This document shows, one piece after another, positions 9,241 through 17,123 of a DNA stretch of 64,000 nt (positions are counted from its first letter, which is position 1; each line of letters begins with the position of its first letter). Origin of the DNA: Burkholderiales bacterium Ga0077544. Its GTDB lineage: Bacteria; Pseudomonadota; Gammaproteobacteria; Burkholderiales; Burkholderiaceae_D. The notes under the pieces were generated by a model. That model worked only from the letters and a program-made list of their open reading frames with translations. It ran no database searches and was not told the origin of the DNA. The stretch spans positions 62,001 through 126,000 of the forward strand of contig LNEU01000016.1 of NCBI GenBank assembly GCA_001464355.1, given 5' to 3'. Both the position numbers and the translations under genes were made by a program.

Positions 9241-11721
9241 ATGCACAAAAAATATCGGCATCTGAAAATCACCAAATCAAGAGTCGCATGTTTGATATTG
9301 GGTTTATGCACAACAAGCATCGCGAGTGCGGTCATTCCGCAAGCCGAATACGATGGCGTGATCCGTTCCGCCAGAGACGGCCAGGTCGCGCCTGCAGTTG
9401 AAAAACTGACTTTGTGGCACGACACCTACCGCGACGATCAAAAGATTTTGTACGACCTGGTAGTCGTACTGGGCTGGGCTGGCGACTTCAACAAGGCGCT
9501 CACTTATTACGATCAGCTGGCCAAACCAGAGACGCCGGCCTACGTCTTGAAATCGCTTGGATATGCCGCCAATAAAACGGAACGCTGGCAACAGGCAGAA
9601 CAGGCTTATCGTCTGGTGCTGAACAAAACGCCCGAAGACTACGAAGCACGTGCCGGTCTGGTTGATGCATTGCTGGGTCAGAATCGCAGTGACGAAGCAT
9701 TAAAGTTCGTGCAGCAGTTTTTGCCCAAGTTTACGTCTGCGTACAAAACCAAAGACGTGCAAATGATCATGCTGCTCGGTTACGTGCATACGCGACGCGG
9801 CGAACATCTGCTGGCGTCCAATACTTATCAGAATGCAGTTCGACTGGACTCGCAATCGCGCGCGGCTTTCCGCAACTATGTGTTCTCGCTGAACGCAGCA
9901 GGGATGCCTTACCTGGCTGCCCGCACTGCAGACCGCAAGCTTGAATGGTTCAGCGAAGAAGAGCAGCGTCAAATTGCACATGCCGTTGCTGGGCAAACAG
10001 TCAATTTCGGGCAATCTCAACTGAACGTCGACTACCGGCAGCCGCGCTTCGCTACGACAGACGCATCGCTGTCGGAGAATCAAAAAGTTACGGATCAATT
10101 TGGTGAAAAACCAGTTACGCAGTTTGACCGGATGATCGCATTGCGCGACCGACAGCAGATGCCTGAAGTGGTTGAGCTTTATCAATCGCTCAAGGCATCT
10201 GGTGTGGCGATTCCGCCTTACGCAAAAGCAGCCGCTGCCGATGCCTATTTGTATCTGGAGCAGCCTGAGGCGGCGCGCGATCTCTATCTTTCCGCAATCG
10301 AAGAAGCCCGTGCAGGCGATGTCGCTACTGTAGACGCGTGGCAATCTGGATTGACGTACGCCTATAGCGAATCTGAACAACACAACCTGGCTCAAGCGAC
10401 TGCCGATCGGCTGTATCAAACGACGCCAGCGTTTTCCAATGCCGGCATTCCAGGGGTAGAAGCACAGAATGACGATTATCCGTCTGGTGCGGTATTGCCC
10501 GTGCTGGTACGTATGTATGCCGATCGTTTGAAGGAAGCGGAAAGTCGTCTTGCCATCCTGCGCCAAAGTGCGCCATTCAATCAGCAGATTAGAAGCGCAT
10601 ATGCGGATTTGCGCATGTCGCGCGGCCATCCTCGTGCCGCATTGAGTGAATATCAATTGATACAAGTTGATTACCCGAAGGCAGTCGAACCGCAAACAGG
10701 ACGCGGCAACGCCTTACTGGTATTGAATCAGTTTACTGAAGCCAAACAGGTGCTCCCGGCTCTGCAACGCGACTACCCGGAAAATAAAGACGTACAGAAT
10801 TTTGCGCGTCAGATCGATATCTATGATCGGCCGTACCTGGAAGTCACCAGCACCTTCGGCAAAGGTGGCGGCATCGCCGGCGCAGAATCGGTGGTAGAGG
10901 CACGTCTGTATTCAGCACCGCTGACTAATTCGCTCGGTGATCGTTATCGCGTGTTCAGCCATATCTCCCATTCCGATGGCGATATCAACCAAGGTGGTGC
11001 AAACGGCAGCAAAGTCGGACGCAGCAGAATCGGCGTTGGCCTGGATTATCGCGTGCGTGATCTTACTCTGGCGGCAGAGATCAATCGTGCTGTCGAAAGC
11101 GCGAATCGTACCGGTGTCGCACTGGAGATGACCAAGGATTTTTCCGATACGTGGCAGATGCAATTCGCAGCAGATTCCAATGTCAACGATCTGGCAGCTG
11201 CGGCATACAACAACGATGTGACAGCTCAGCGCCTGAGCGCCGGCTTGACCTGGCGGCAGAACGAATCGCGCCGCATCGACGGCGAGTTATCCAACACCCG
11301 GTTCAGCGACGACAATCGTCGTGATGCCGCCACGCTGGCATGGACAGAGCGCTGGTGGAGTGGTCCGGTATTCAAGCTGGATTCCATTCTCGGCTTGGCG
11401 ACTTCGCGCAATAGCGCATCCAATGCCGTCTACTTCAATCCCTCCAGCGACAAGGAAGCTACCGCAACGCTCGTCGCTGAATGGACCACATGGCGTCGCT
11501 ATCGCCGGTCGATGATCCAGCAAGTGCAGGTATTTGGCGGACGCTACTGGCAAGAAGGTTTTGCATCCGGCGCAACTTCCGGTGCGCAATACGGCCATGC
11601 ATGGTCTATCGATGACGTGTTCACGGTGAGTTATGGCATAGGCACCGGCAAACATCCTTATGACGGCGTGCAGGAAAGACGCGATTACGGTTACTTGAAT
11701 CTGAATTGGGCAATCAAATGA
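9241..11721 (+). CDS. pgaA: PgaA, outer-membrane PNAG export porin
   Basis: An 826-residue protein that in the Pga system forms the outer-membrane exit for poly-beta-1,6-N-acetylglucosamine. A signal peptide is visible (LILGLCTTSIASA, cleavage after SA). The first 500 or so residues are a helical tetratricopeptide superhelix (for example ALTYYDQLAKPE, RWQQAEQAYRLVLNKTPEDYEA), and the last 300 form a 16-stranded-type barrel (YRVRDLTLAAEINR, VFTVSYGIGTGKHPYDG). Length and architecture match E. coli PgaA (about 807 residues). First gene of pgaABCD; its TGA overlaps the ATG of pgaB by four bases, implying coupled translation. Confidence 0.93.
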   Translation: MHKKYRHLKITKSRVACLILGLCTTSIASAVIPQAEYDGVIRSARDGQVAPAVEKLTLWHDTYRDDQKILYDLVVVLGWAGDFNKALTYYDQLAKPETPAYVLKSLGYAANKTERWQQAEQAYRLVLNKTPEDYEARAGLVDALLGQNRSDEALKFVQQFLPKFTSAYKTKDVQMIMLLGYVHTRRGEHLLASNTYQNAVRLDSQSRAAFRNYVFSLNAAGMPYLAARTADRKLEWFSEEEQRQIAHAVAGQTVNFGQSQLNVDYRQPRFATTDASLSENQKVTDQFGEKPVTQFDRMIALRDRQQMPEVVELYQSLKASGVAIPPYAKAAAADAYLYLEQPEAARDLYLSAIEEARAGDVATVDAWQSGLTYAYSESEQHNLAQATADRLYQTTPAFSNAGIPGVEAQNDDYPSGAVLPVLVRMYADRLKEAESRLAILRQSAPFNQQIRSAYADLRMSRGHPRAALSEYQLIQVDYPKAVEPQTGRGNALLVLNQFTEAKQVLPALQRDYPENKDVQNFARQIDIYDRPYLEVTSTFGKGGGIAGAESVVEARLYSAPLTNSLGDRYRVFSHISHSDGDINQGGANGSKVGRSRIGVGLDYRVRDLTLAAEINRAVESANRTGVALEMTKDFSDTWQMQFAADSNVNDLAAAAYNNDVTAQRLSAGLTWRQNESRRIDGELSNTRFSDDNRRDAATLAWTERWWSGPVFKLDSILGLATSRNSASNAVYFNPSSDKEATATLVAEWTTWRRYRRSMIQQVQVFGGRYWQEGFASGATSGAQYGHAWSIDDVFTVSYGIGTGKHPYDGVQERRDYGYLNLNWAIK

Positions 11722-13814
11722 GTCGCATCCTGACGCCAACAGCCTGCGCTCCCCGCGCAGCCAAGACGATTTCTGCACGCTGGTCAAAATTTTTGCTGAC
11801 CTTGCTGACCGCCGCGTTGTTGCCGCACGCAGTACAGGCGCAGCAACCGTCCACCGCTGTGCTCGCTTCACCGCGACTGCAGACATTGTTGCCGGTCAAC
11901 GATGCGCCGCAAACTTATCGTGTTCTGGCATATCACGACGTCCGTGACAATGTGCGCGAAAGCTTCCAGACCTGGCCGGAAGCGACGGCAATTGACACGC
12001 AAGACCTCGTGCAGCAACTGTCGTGGATAGATAAAAACGGTTACCGTCCGGTCAGCCTGCAACAAATCATTGACGCGCGCGCTGGCGGCAAGCCGCTGCC
12101 CGACAAGGCCATCCTGCTGACTTTCGACGATGGTTTTGAAAGTATCTACAGCAAGGTTTTCCCCCTGCTCAAGCAGTTTAATTATCCTGCGGTCATCGCC
12201 ATCGTCGGCGACTGGATACAAACGCCACAAGATCGTCTCGTACAGTTTGGCGATATTCAGGTTCCGCGATCGGCATTCGTTAACTGGGATGAAGTGCGCG
12301 AAATGGTCGGCTCCGGTTTGATCGAAGTGGCGTCGCATACTTACAGTCTGCATCAAGGCATTGTCACTAATCCTCAGGGTAGCCTGATGCCGGCAGCGAT
12401 CAGTCGCCGCTACCAGGCGCAAGGTTCGCAGTACGAAAGCGACGCCGCCCATGCACAGCGCGTCAAGGCAGATCTGCTGCGCAGTTCGCAGCTGATAGAG
12501 CGCGAAACCGGCAAACGTCCGCGCGCAATCGTCTGGCCTTATGGTGCCAACAGCAGTGTTGTGAATCAAATCGCGACAGAAGTGGGTATGCCGATTTCTC
12601 TCAATCTTGAGCCAGGTCCCAACACACCTGAAGATAATCCGAAACACATACGTCGTTCATTGATGTTATTTGATACCGGCCTTGCAGGACTGACGCAATT
12701 GCTGCGACAGCCGGCAAGCTACGACGGCGCAGAGCAGCCGCTGGAGCGCGTGATCCATGTCGATCTCGATTATGTCTATGACGCCGATCCGCTCGTGCAG
12801 GAAGCCAATCTGTCCAAGCTGATGGATCGTATTTATCGTTTGCAACCTAGCACTGTTTATCTGCAGGCGTTCGCAGATCCGGATGGCGATGGCGTCGCCG
12901 ACTCGCTCTACTTCGCCAACCGGAACATGCCTATGCGAGCCGATCTGTTCTCGCGTGTTTCATGGCAATTAAAGACACGTGTAGGCGTACGCGTCTTTGC
13001 GTGGATGCCGGTGATGGCGTTCAAGCTACCGTCCACACATCCGGCCGCAACACGTCTGGTGCAAACCATGCCGGGCGCACCTGCATCGGCGTCAGAAAAT
13101 CGCTACCTGCGTCTGTCGCCCTTCGATCCTGTCGCGCGCAAAGCAATAACAGAAATTTATGAAGATCTGGGCAAGCATGCGATTTTTGCCGGCGTACTGT
13201 TTCACGACGATGCCACGCTGTCGGATTACGAAGATGCCAGCCCTGCTGCACTTGCCGTCTATCGCGATCAATGGAAGTTAAGCGGTTCGCTGCAGGATAT
13301 TCGCAACGATCCACAAGCACGGCGCACCTGGACCACGCAAAAGACCGCTTATCTAAACGCGTTCACCATGCATCTGGCGAATACGCTGCGCAACTATCAA
13401 CCTGCGCTGCAAACCGCGCGCAATATTTACGCGCAGCCTGTGCTCAACCCCGATGCGGAAGACTGGTTTGCACAAACCCTGCCGAGCTTTCTCGCGACCT
13501 ATGACTACACCGCCATCATGGCCATGCCTTACATGGAAAACGCAGCCGACCCAACTGCATGGTTGAACCAGTTGATTGGCAAGGTCAAGCAAACACCAGG
13601 CGCATTGCGCACGACCGTGTTTGAACTGCAAAGTCGCGACTGGAAAACCGGCAAGTCGATTCCATCCAATATTCTGGCGGCACAACTGCGTCAATTACAC
13701 AGCGCCGGCGCACGCAATCTCGGCTACTACCCGGATGATTTTCATTCGAATCAGCCGGAAGAACACATCATCAAACCAGAAATTTCGATACAAACCCATC
13801 CGGTTCGAAAGTAA
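11718..13814 (+). CDS. pgaB: PgaB, PNAG N-deacetylase and glycoside hydrolase
   Basis: A 698-residue periplasmic enzyme that partly deacetylates PNAG, which is needed for export. The start is the ATG overlapping the pgaA stop rather than a TTG at 11706. It has a signal peptide ending AVQA-QQ without a lipobox, unlike the E. coli protein, which is a lipoprotein. The N-terminal half is a family 4 polysaccharide deacetylase: TFDDGF (Asp137, Asp138) and SHTYSLH (His207, His212) supply the catalytic base and metal ligands, with RAIVWPYG as a later motif. The C-terminal half (HVDLDYVYD, YLQAFADPDGDG, FAWMPVMAFKL) matches the GH153 hydrolase-like domain of PgaB. Three bases separate it from pgaC. 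Confidence 0.94.
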   Translation: MSRILTPTACAPRAAKTISARWSKFLLTLLTAALLPHAVQAQQPSTAVLASPRLQTLLPVNDAPQTYRVLAYHDVRDNVRESFQTWPEATAIDTQDLVQQLSWIDKNGYRPVSLQQIIDARAGGKPLPDKAILLTFDDGFESIYSKVFPLLKQFNYPAVIAIVGDWIQTPQDRLVQFGDIQVPRSAFVNWDEVREMVGSGLIEVASHTYSLHQGIVTNPQGSLMPAAISRRYQAQGSQYESDAAHAQRVKADLLRSSQLIERETGKRPRAIVWPYGANSSVVNQIATEVGMPISLNLEPGPNTPEDNPKHIRRSLMLFDTGLAGLTQLLRQPASYDGAEQPLERVIHVDLDYVYDADPLVQEANLSKLMDRIYRLQPSTVYLQAFADPDGDGVADSLYFANRNMPMRADLFSRVSWQLKTRVGVRVFAWMPVMAFKLPSTHPAATRLVQTMPGAPASASENRYLRLSPFDPVARKAITEIYEDLGKHAIFAGVLFHDDATLSDYEDASPAALAVYRDQWKLSGSLQDIRNDPQARRTWTTQKTAYLNAFTMHLANTLRNYQPALQTARNIYAQPVLNPDAEDWFAQTLPSFLATYDYTAIMAMPYMENAADPTAWLNQLIGKVKQTPGALRTTVFELQSRDWKTGKSIPSNILAAQLRQLHSAGARNLGYYPDDFHSNQPEEHIIKPEISIQTHPVRK

Positions 13815-13817
13815 GCC

Positions 13818-15152
13818 ATGCAATTTGAAAATATCCTGTTTGGATTCACCTTCTATTACCCGCTGTTCATGGCGTACGTCTGGATCATCGGCGGCATTAC
13901 CTATTACCTGCGCTACGAGCGCGCGGGATTGCGCGAAGCCGATCCGCTGGCAGAACTGACGTCCTTCCCATCGGTATCCGTCATCGTCCCCTGCTTTGAC
14001 GAAGGCGATAACATCCGCGACGTAGTCGAGGCATTGAGCACGCTGAATTATCCCAACTACGAAATCATCTGCGTCAACGATGGCAGCAAGGACAATACCG
14101 GTGCCATCCTCGATGAATTGATGACCCTGTACCCGATGCTGCGCGTCGTGCATCAAGCGCGCAATCAGGGCAAAGCCGTCGCCTTGAACACGGCAGCGCT
14201 GATTGCCAAAAGCGAATTTCTGATGTGTATCGATGGCGATGCGATTCTTGATCGCAATGCGATTCCCTGGCTGCTGCAGCATTTTGAAACCGGCCCGCGC
14301 CTTGGTGCCGTCACCGGCAATCCGCGCATCCGCACGCGCTCGACTCTGCTCGGGCGTCTGCAGGTCGGTGAGTTTTCGTCGATAGTCGGCTTGATCAAAC
14401 GCACGCAACGGATTTACGGTCGTCTGTTTACAGTATCCGGCGTGGTCGCCATGTTCCGTCGCCGTGCCCTGCTCGATGTCGGATTCTGGAGTCCGGAAAT
14501 GCTGACCGAAGACATCGATATCAGCTGGAAAATGCAGTTGCATCAATGGGACGTGCGCTTCGAACCGCGCGCACTGTGCTGGATACTGATGCCGGAAACA
14601 CTCAAGGGACTGTGGCAGCAACGTCTGCGCTGGGCGATGGGCGGCATCCAGGCGATCGCCAAATACGGCTACATTTTTGGCCAATGGCGTTTGCGCCGCA
14701 TGTGGCTTATCTATCTGGAATACATCCTGTCAGTGCTGTGGGCCTTCGCGATGGGATCGGTTTTACTGTTGTGGGCGATCGATCTCGTCATCCCGCTGCC
14801 GGAAAAATGGCAAGTCGAAATCATCCCTAGCTGGCACGGCGTCGCGATCGGCACGACCTGTCTGCTACAAGTATTCACCGGCATGATTCTCGACCGTCAT
14901 TACGACAAGAAGGCATTCCGTCATTACTTCTGGATGATCTGGTATCCACTGCTGTACTGGATGCTCAATATGTTTACCACCATATGGTCTGTGCCCAAGG
15001 TTCTATTCCGCGGCCGCGGCAAGCGCGCGGTCTGGGTCAGCCCGGATCGCGGTGTCAGTCCGGTGGACTCACGCAATGCCCAGCCAGTGACCGACGGCGT
15101 GATCCGTCCGGCACCGTTGCATACATCCATCTCCAAGGTAGATCAGCCATGA
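13818..15152 (+). CDS. pgaC: PgaC, processive PNAG synthase
   Basis: A 444-residue inner-membrane family 2 glycosyltransferase that polymerises UDP-GlcNAc. It has an N-terminal membrane helix (LFMAYVWIIGGITYYL), the catalytic core with VNDGSKDNT, CIDGDAILD (DGD, 139-141), TEDIDISWKM (the likely base Asp) and QQRLRW (the QxxRW motif of processive enzymes), and C-terminal membrane helices from about residue 300. In E. coli, PgaC acts with PgaD and both bind cyclic di-GMP for activity. The stop codon overlaps the pgaD start (ATGA), so the two are translationally coupled. Confidence 0.95.
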   Translation: MQFENILFGFTFYYPLFMAYVWIIGGITYYLRYERAGLREADPLAELTSFPSVSVIVPCFDEGDNIRDVVEALSTLNYPNYEIICVNDGSKDNTGAILDELMTLYPMLRVVHQARNQGKAVALNTAALIAKSEFLMCIDGDAILDRNAIPWLLQHFETGPRLGAVTGNPRIRTRSTLLGRLQVGEFSSIVGLIKRTQRIYGRLFTVSGVVAMFRRRALLDVGFWSPEMLTEDIDISWKMQLHQWDVRFEPRALCWILMPETLKGLWQQRLRWAMGGIQAIAKYGYIFGQWRLRRMWLIYLEYILSVLWAFAMGSVLLLWAIDLVIPLPEKWQVEIIPSWHGVAIGTTCLLQVFTGMILDRHYDKKAFRHYFWMIWYPLLYWMLNMFTTIWSVPKVLFRGRGKRAVWVSPDRGVSPVDSRNAQPVTDGVIRPAPLHTSISKVDQP

Positions 15153-15646
15153 AGACTAAAAAAGACCGACCGCGCCTGAAGCTCATATTAAACATGCCAG
15201 GTCTGGTATCGCTGCCAAGCAAAATCGGCAGCGGCCTGTTCACCGTCGTGTTCTGGGGATTGTTTCTCTATCTGTGGGTACCGCTGATTACCCTGATCGC
15301 GTGGGGTGCGGGTATCTACCATGCATACAGCGAAGTACAGTATGCGCAGGAACTGCTCAATCTGCGGCATCTGGTCTTTAACTACAGCATGGTAGTGCTA
15401 TTGCTATGCGGCTCCCTGCTCTTGTGGGCGCTCAAGGAATACCTGCGCTTTCGCGACTCAACGCGGCGTCGCATTCCGATCACGGTGGAAACCACCGAAC
15501 TGGCCGACTACGCCGAACTGGATGTAGAACATATCGTCCAGTGGCAAGGAATACGCAGGATGGTTGCGCATCATGACGACCATGGACACCTGCGCGAGAT
15601 GGCCCTGGGCGCAGTCACAACAGAAGCCAATCCCAAGGTCGCTTGA
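15149..15646 (+). CDS. pgaD: PgaD, PNAG synthase auxiliary subunit
   Basis: A 165-residue inner-membrane protein with two hydrophobic segments (VVFWGLFLYLWVPLITLIAWG and MVVLLLCGSLLLWALKEYLRF), as expected for PgaD, which supports PgaC and shares its cyclic di-GMP control. The frame stays open 165 bp further upstream inside pgaC, but the ATG overlapping the pgaC stop is the sensible start and gives a family-sized product. The C-terminal cytoplasmic tail is about 50 residues longer than the shortest PgaD proteins. Sequence conservation of PgaD is low, so the call leans on position and topology. Confidence 0.88.
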   Translation: MKTKKDRPRLKLILNMPGLVSLPSKIGSGLFTVVFWGLFLYLWVPLITLIAWGAGIYHAYSEVQYAQELLNLRHLVFNYSMVVLLLCGSLLLWALKEYLRFRDSTRRRIPITVETTELADYAELDVEHIVQWQGIRRMVAHHDDHGHLREMALGAVTTEANPKVA

Positions 15647-15787
15647 CGACACAGCATCGGCAGGCTGTCAGTGATTTTCATTTGCTTGAGGTGGACATCC
15701 TTTGTTACAACAAAGTTGGCAAAGCGGCATATGCGCATCGTAAGATACACACGTAAATACGCACATAATTTCCAATCCGAGATCAAT

Positions 15788-16282
15788 ATGAAAAAGCTGA
15801 CAGCAAGCCTCATCGTCATCACAAGCTCACTCGCGGGCTGCGCGGTTGACGATGGTTATGGCTATGGCAGCCAGGGCGGCACATATATAGAGCAACGCAG
15901 CTACGGCAGCGCCATCGGCGGCACCACTTGGTATCGCGAAGAAGTACCGTATTACCCCAATCATCAACATTACGATCGCAACCGCAATGGCATTCCGGAT
16001 AACCGCGAGATCGATCGCAATCGCAACGGTATTCCCGACAATCGTGAAGTGGATCGCAATCGTAACGGTGTTCCAGACAACCGGGAAGTGGATCGCAACC
16101 GTAACGGCATACCCGATCAGCGCGAACAGGATCGCAATAGCGTACCCGACCACAGAGAATACGACAGGAACAAGAATGGCAAACCGGATCGTCCCGTCTC
16201 TGAACGCAAACCCGATGGCGCATCCAGCCGTACCAGCCAGCTAAGCGACAAATTCCGCGATGGCCGCAACGATAGCCGCTAG
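15788..16282 (+). CDS. Lipoprotein with tandem calcium-loop-like repeats
   Basis: A 164-residue protein with a lipoprotein signal (SLAG-C, Cys18). The central part, residues 63-137, is a run of six 13-residue units of the form DRNRNGIPDNREx; four are near perfect, the fifth is shortened (DRNSVPDHRE) and the last is DRNKNGKPD. Acidic and Asn side chains at positions 1, 3, 5, 9 and 12 with Gly at 6 match the loop of EF-hand or thrombospondin type-3 calcium sites, but without the flanking EF helices. The repeats also show in the DNA, suggesting recent expansion. Function unknown; calcium binding at the cell envelope is an inference. It follows pgaD by 141 bp on the same strand. Confidence 0.8.
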   Translation: MKKLTASLIVITSSLAGCAVDDGYGYGSQGGTYIEQRSYGSAIGGTTWYREEVPYYPNHQHYDRNRNGIPDNREIDRNRNGIPDNREVDRNRNGVPDNREVDRNRNGIPDQREQDRNSVPDHREYDRNKNGKPDRPVSERKPDGASSRTSQLSDKFRDGRNDSR

Positions 16283-16401
16283 ACATGCAGTGGCCATATC
16301 GCGATCGCGCAAAAAAGACGCATGCGCTTGATGCGCTTTTACTGCGATCTTTGATGCGCTCTTTGATGTTCTCTTGATCTAGTCACTGATTCATCACGCT
16401 T

Positions 16402-16485
16402 GGTAGTGGTATAAGTAACGATGCAGTCTATGCATCGCCTTTCTCCTTGCATGACTGCAATATTGAACCACTACCAGGAGACATT
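16402..16485 (+). promoter_or_regulatory. Structured 5' leader of the next small gene
   Basis: Two nested inverted repeats: an outer pair GGTAGTGGT (16402-16410) with ACCACTACC (16467-16475), and an inner hairpin CGATGCA (16419-16425) with TGCATCG (16431-16437). The outer right arm abuts the AGGAG ribosome binding site (16476-16480). If transcribed, the fold could limit access to that site. No known riboswitch class recognised. Confidence 0.4.
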
Positions 16486-16704
16486 ATGAAAATTACAGAA
16501 GCCATCAACGTCAAGAACGCCGCTGGCAAATCCGTTACCCTGCAACATCTCGTGCCAGGAATCACCTATCTCGATTACGGCTTCACCCATCTGCCGCGCA
16601 ACTTCGATGGCTACCGCGTCAAGGACACCGATCGCACCGCAATCAAGCAAGCCGATGGCACTTTTACAATCGGTGATTCAAGCGACGTCTATAAAGCATC
16701 CTGA
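16486..16704 (+). CDS. Hypothetical small protein, 72 residues
   Basis: A short soluble protein beginning MKITEAINVKNAAG, preceded by a good Shine-Dalgarno (CCAGGAG, five bases before the ATG). No signal peptide, membrane segment or cofactor motif; the composition suggests a small beta-rich domain. The frame is open for 39 bases upstream, but that extension contains the leader inverted repeat and ribosome binding site. It ends 55 bp ahead of a strong bidirectional terminator shared with the convergent small gene. Function unknown. Confidence 0.7.
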   Translation: MKITEAINVKNAAGKSVTLQHLVPGITYLDYGFTHLPRNFDGYRVKDTDRTAIKQADGTFTIGDSSDVYKAS

Positions 16705-16751
16705 CCATCAAAATAGAAGACACATAGTTTTGTAGTCTTCTCAGCAAACAT

Positions 16752-16790
16752 AAAAAAACCGCGTCTCTTTTCAAGGAGACGCGGTTTTTT
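16752..16790. terminator. Bidirectional rho-independent terminator
   Basis: Stem CCGCGTCTC (16759-16767) pairs with GAGACGCGG (16776-16784), flanked by seven A on the left and six T on the right, so it works in both directions. It lies between two convergent small genes. Confidence 0.9.
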
Positions 16791-16804
16791 ATTTGATGAA
16801 AATA

Positions 16805-16981
16805 TTAATTCGTATCTTCATCACTTGTACTTGTGGCAGCTTTCTCTTTCGCGCTGCGCTTATCTTCTTCAGTCATGATCTTGTCTTCACCGGGCACCGT
16901 TTCATGCACAATGGTTTCGCGTTCTGCGCGATCTTTCAATTCTTCGTTGCGTTGCTTCACTGTATCGACTTGGGTCATCAT
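16805..16981 (-). CDS. Small acidic/basic hydrophilic protein, 58 residues
   Basis: A gene short enough to be missed by usual cut-offs. Translation begins MMTQVDTVKQRNEELKDRAE and ends STSDEDTN; the product is highly charged, has no hydrophobic core and is probably helical or disordered. Support: an AAAGGAGACAGTC ribosome binding site directly before the ATG at 16981, a strong terminator just after the stop, and charged-residue codons like those of neighbouring genes. The second ATG (16978) would cost one residue. No family recognised; the composition is reminiscent of small stress-induced hydrophilic proteins, which is only an impression. Confidence 0.65.
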   Translation of the reverse strand: MMTQVDTVKQRNEELKDRAERETIVHETVPGEDKIMTEEDKRSAKEKAATSTSDEDTN

Positions 16982-17123
16982 GACTGTCTCCTTTGAATGA
17001 TTGTGTGTTGATCTTACGTTGCCGGATCAAAACAAAAAATCAGACAAGCGGACATTCGCTTGTGGGAATAGACCTGCATTTAGATTTCCAACAGAAAACT
17101 TTTACAAGCAATGCGGTCACCCA

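Noticed and set aside
9700-10695. 331-codon minus-strand frame within pgaA
   Set aside because: The plus-strand product is a clear PgaA with signal peptide and operon context; the minus frame has no recognisable feature and unlikely composition (many Cys, Arg, His).
14984-15148. Longer pgaD start inside pgaC
   Set aside because: The extra 55 residues are an out-of-frame reading of pgaC; the ATG overlapping the pgaC stop gives a family-sized, coupled gene.
15961-16190. Possible CRISPR-like array because of regular repeats near 16 kb
   Set aside because: The 39-bp period is a multiple of three and encodes the DRNRNGIPDNREx protein repeats; there are no spacers of unique sequence and no cas genes.
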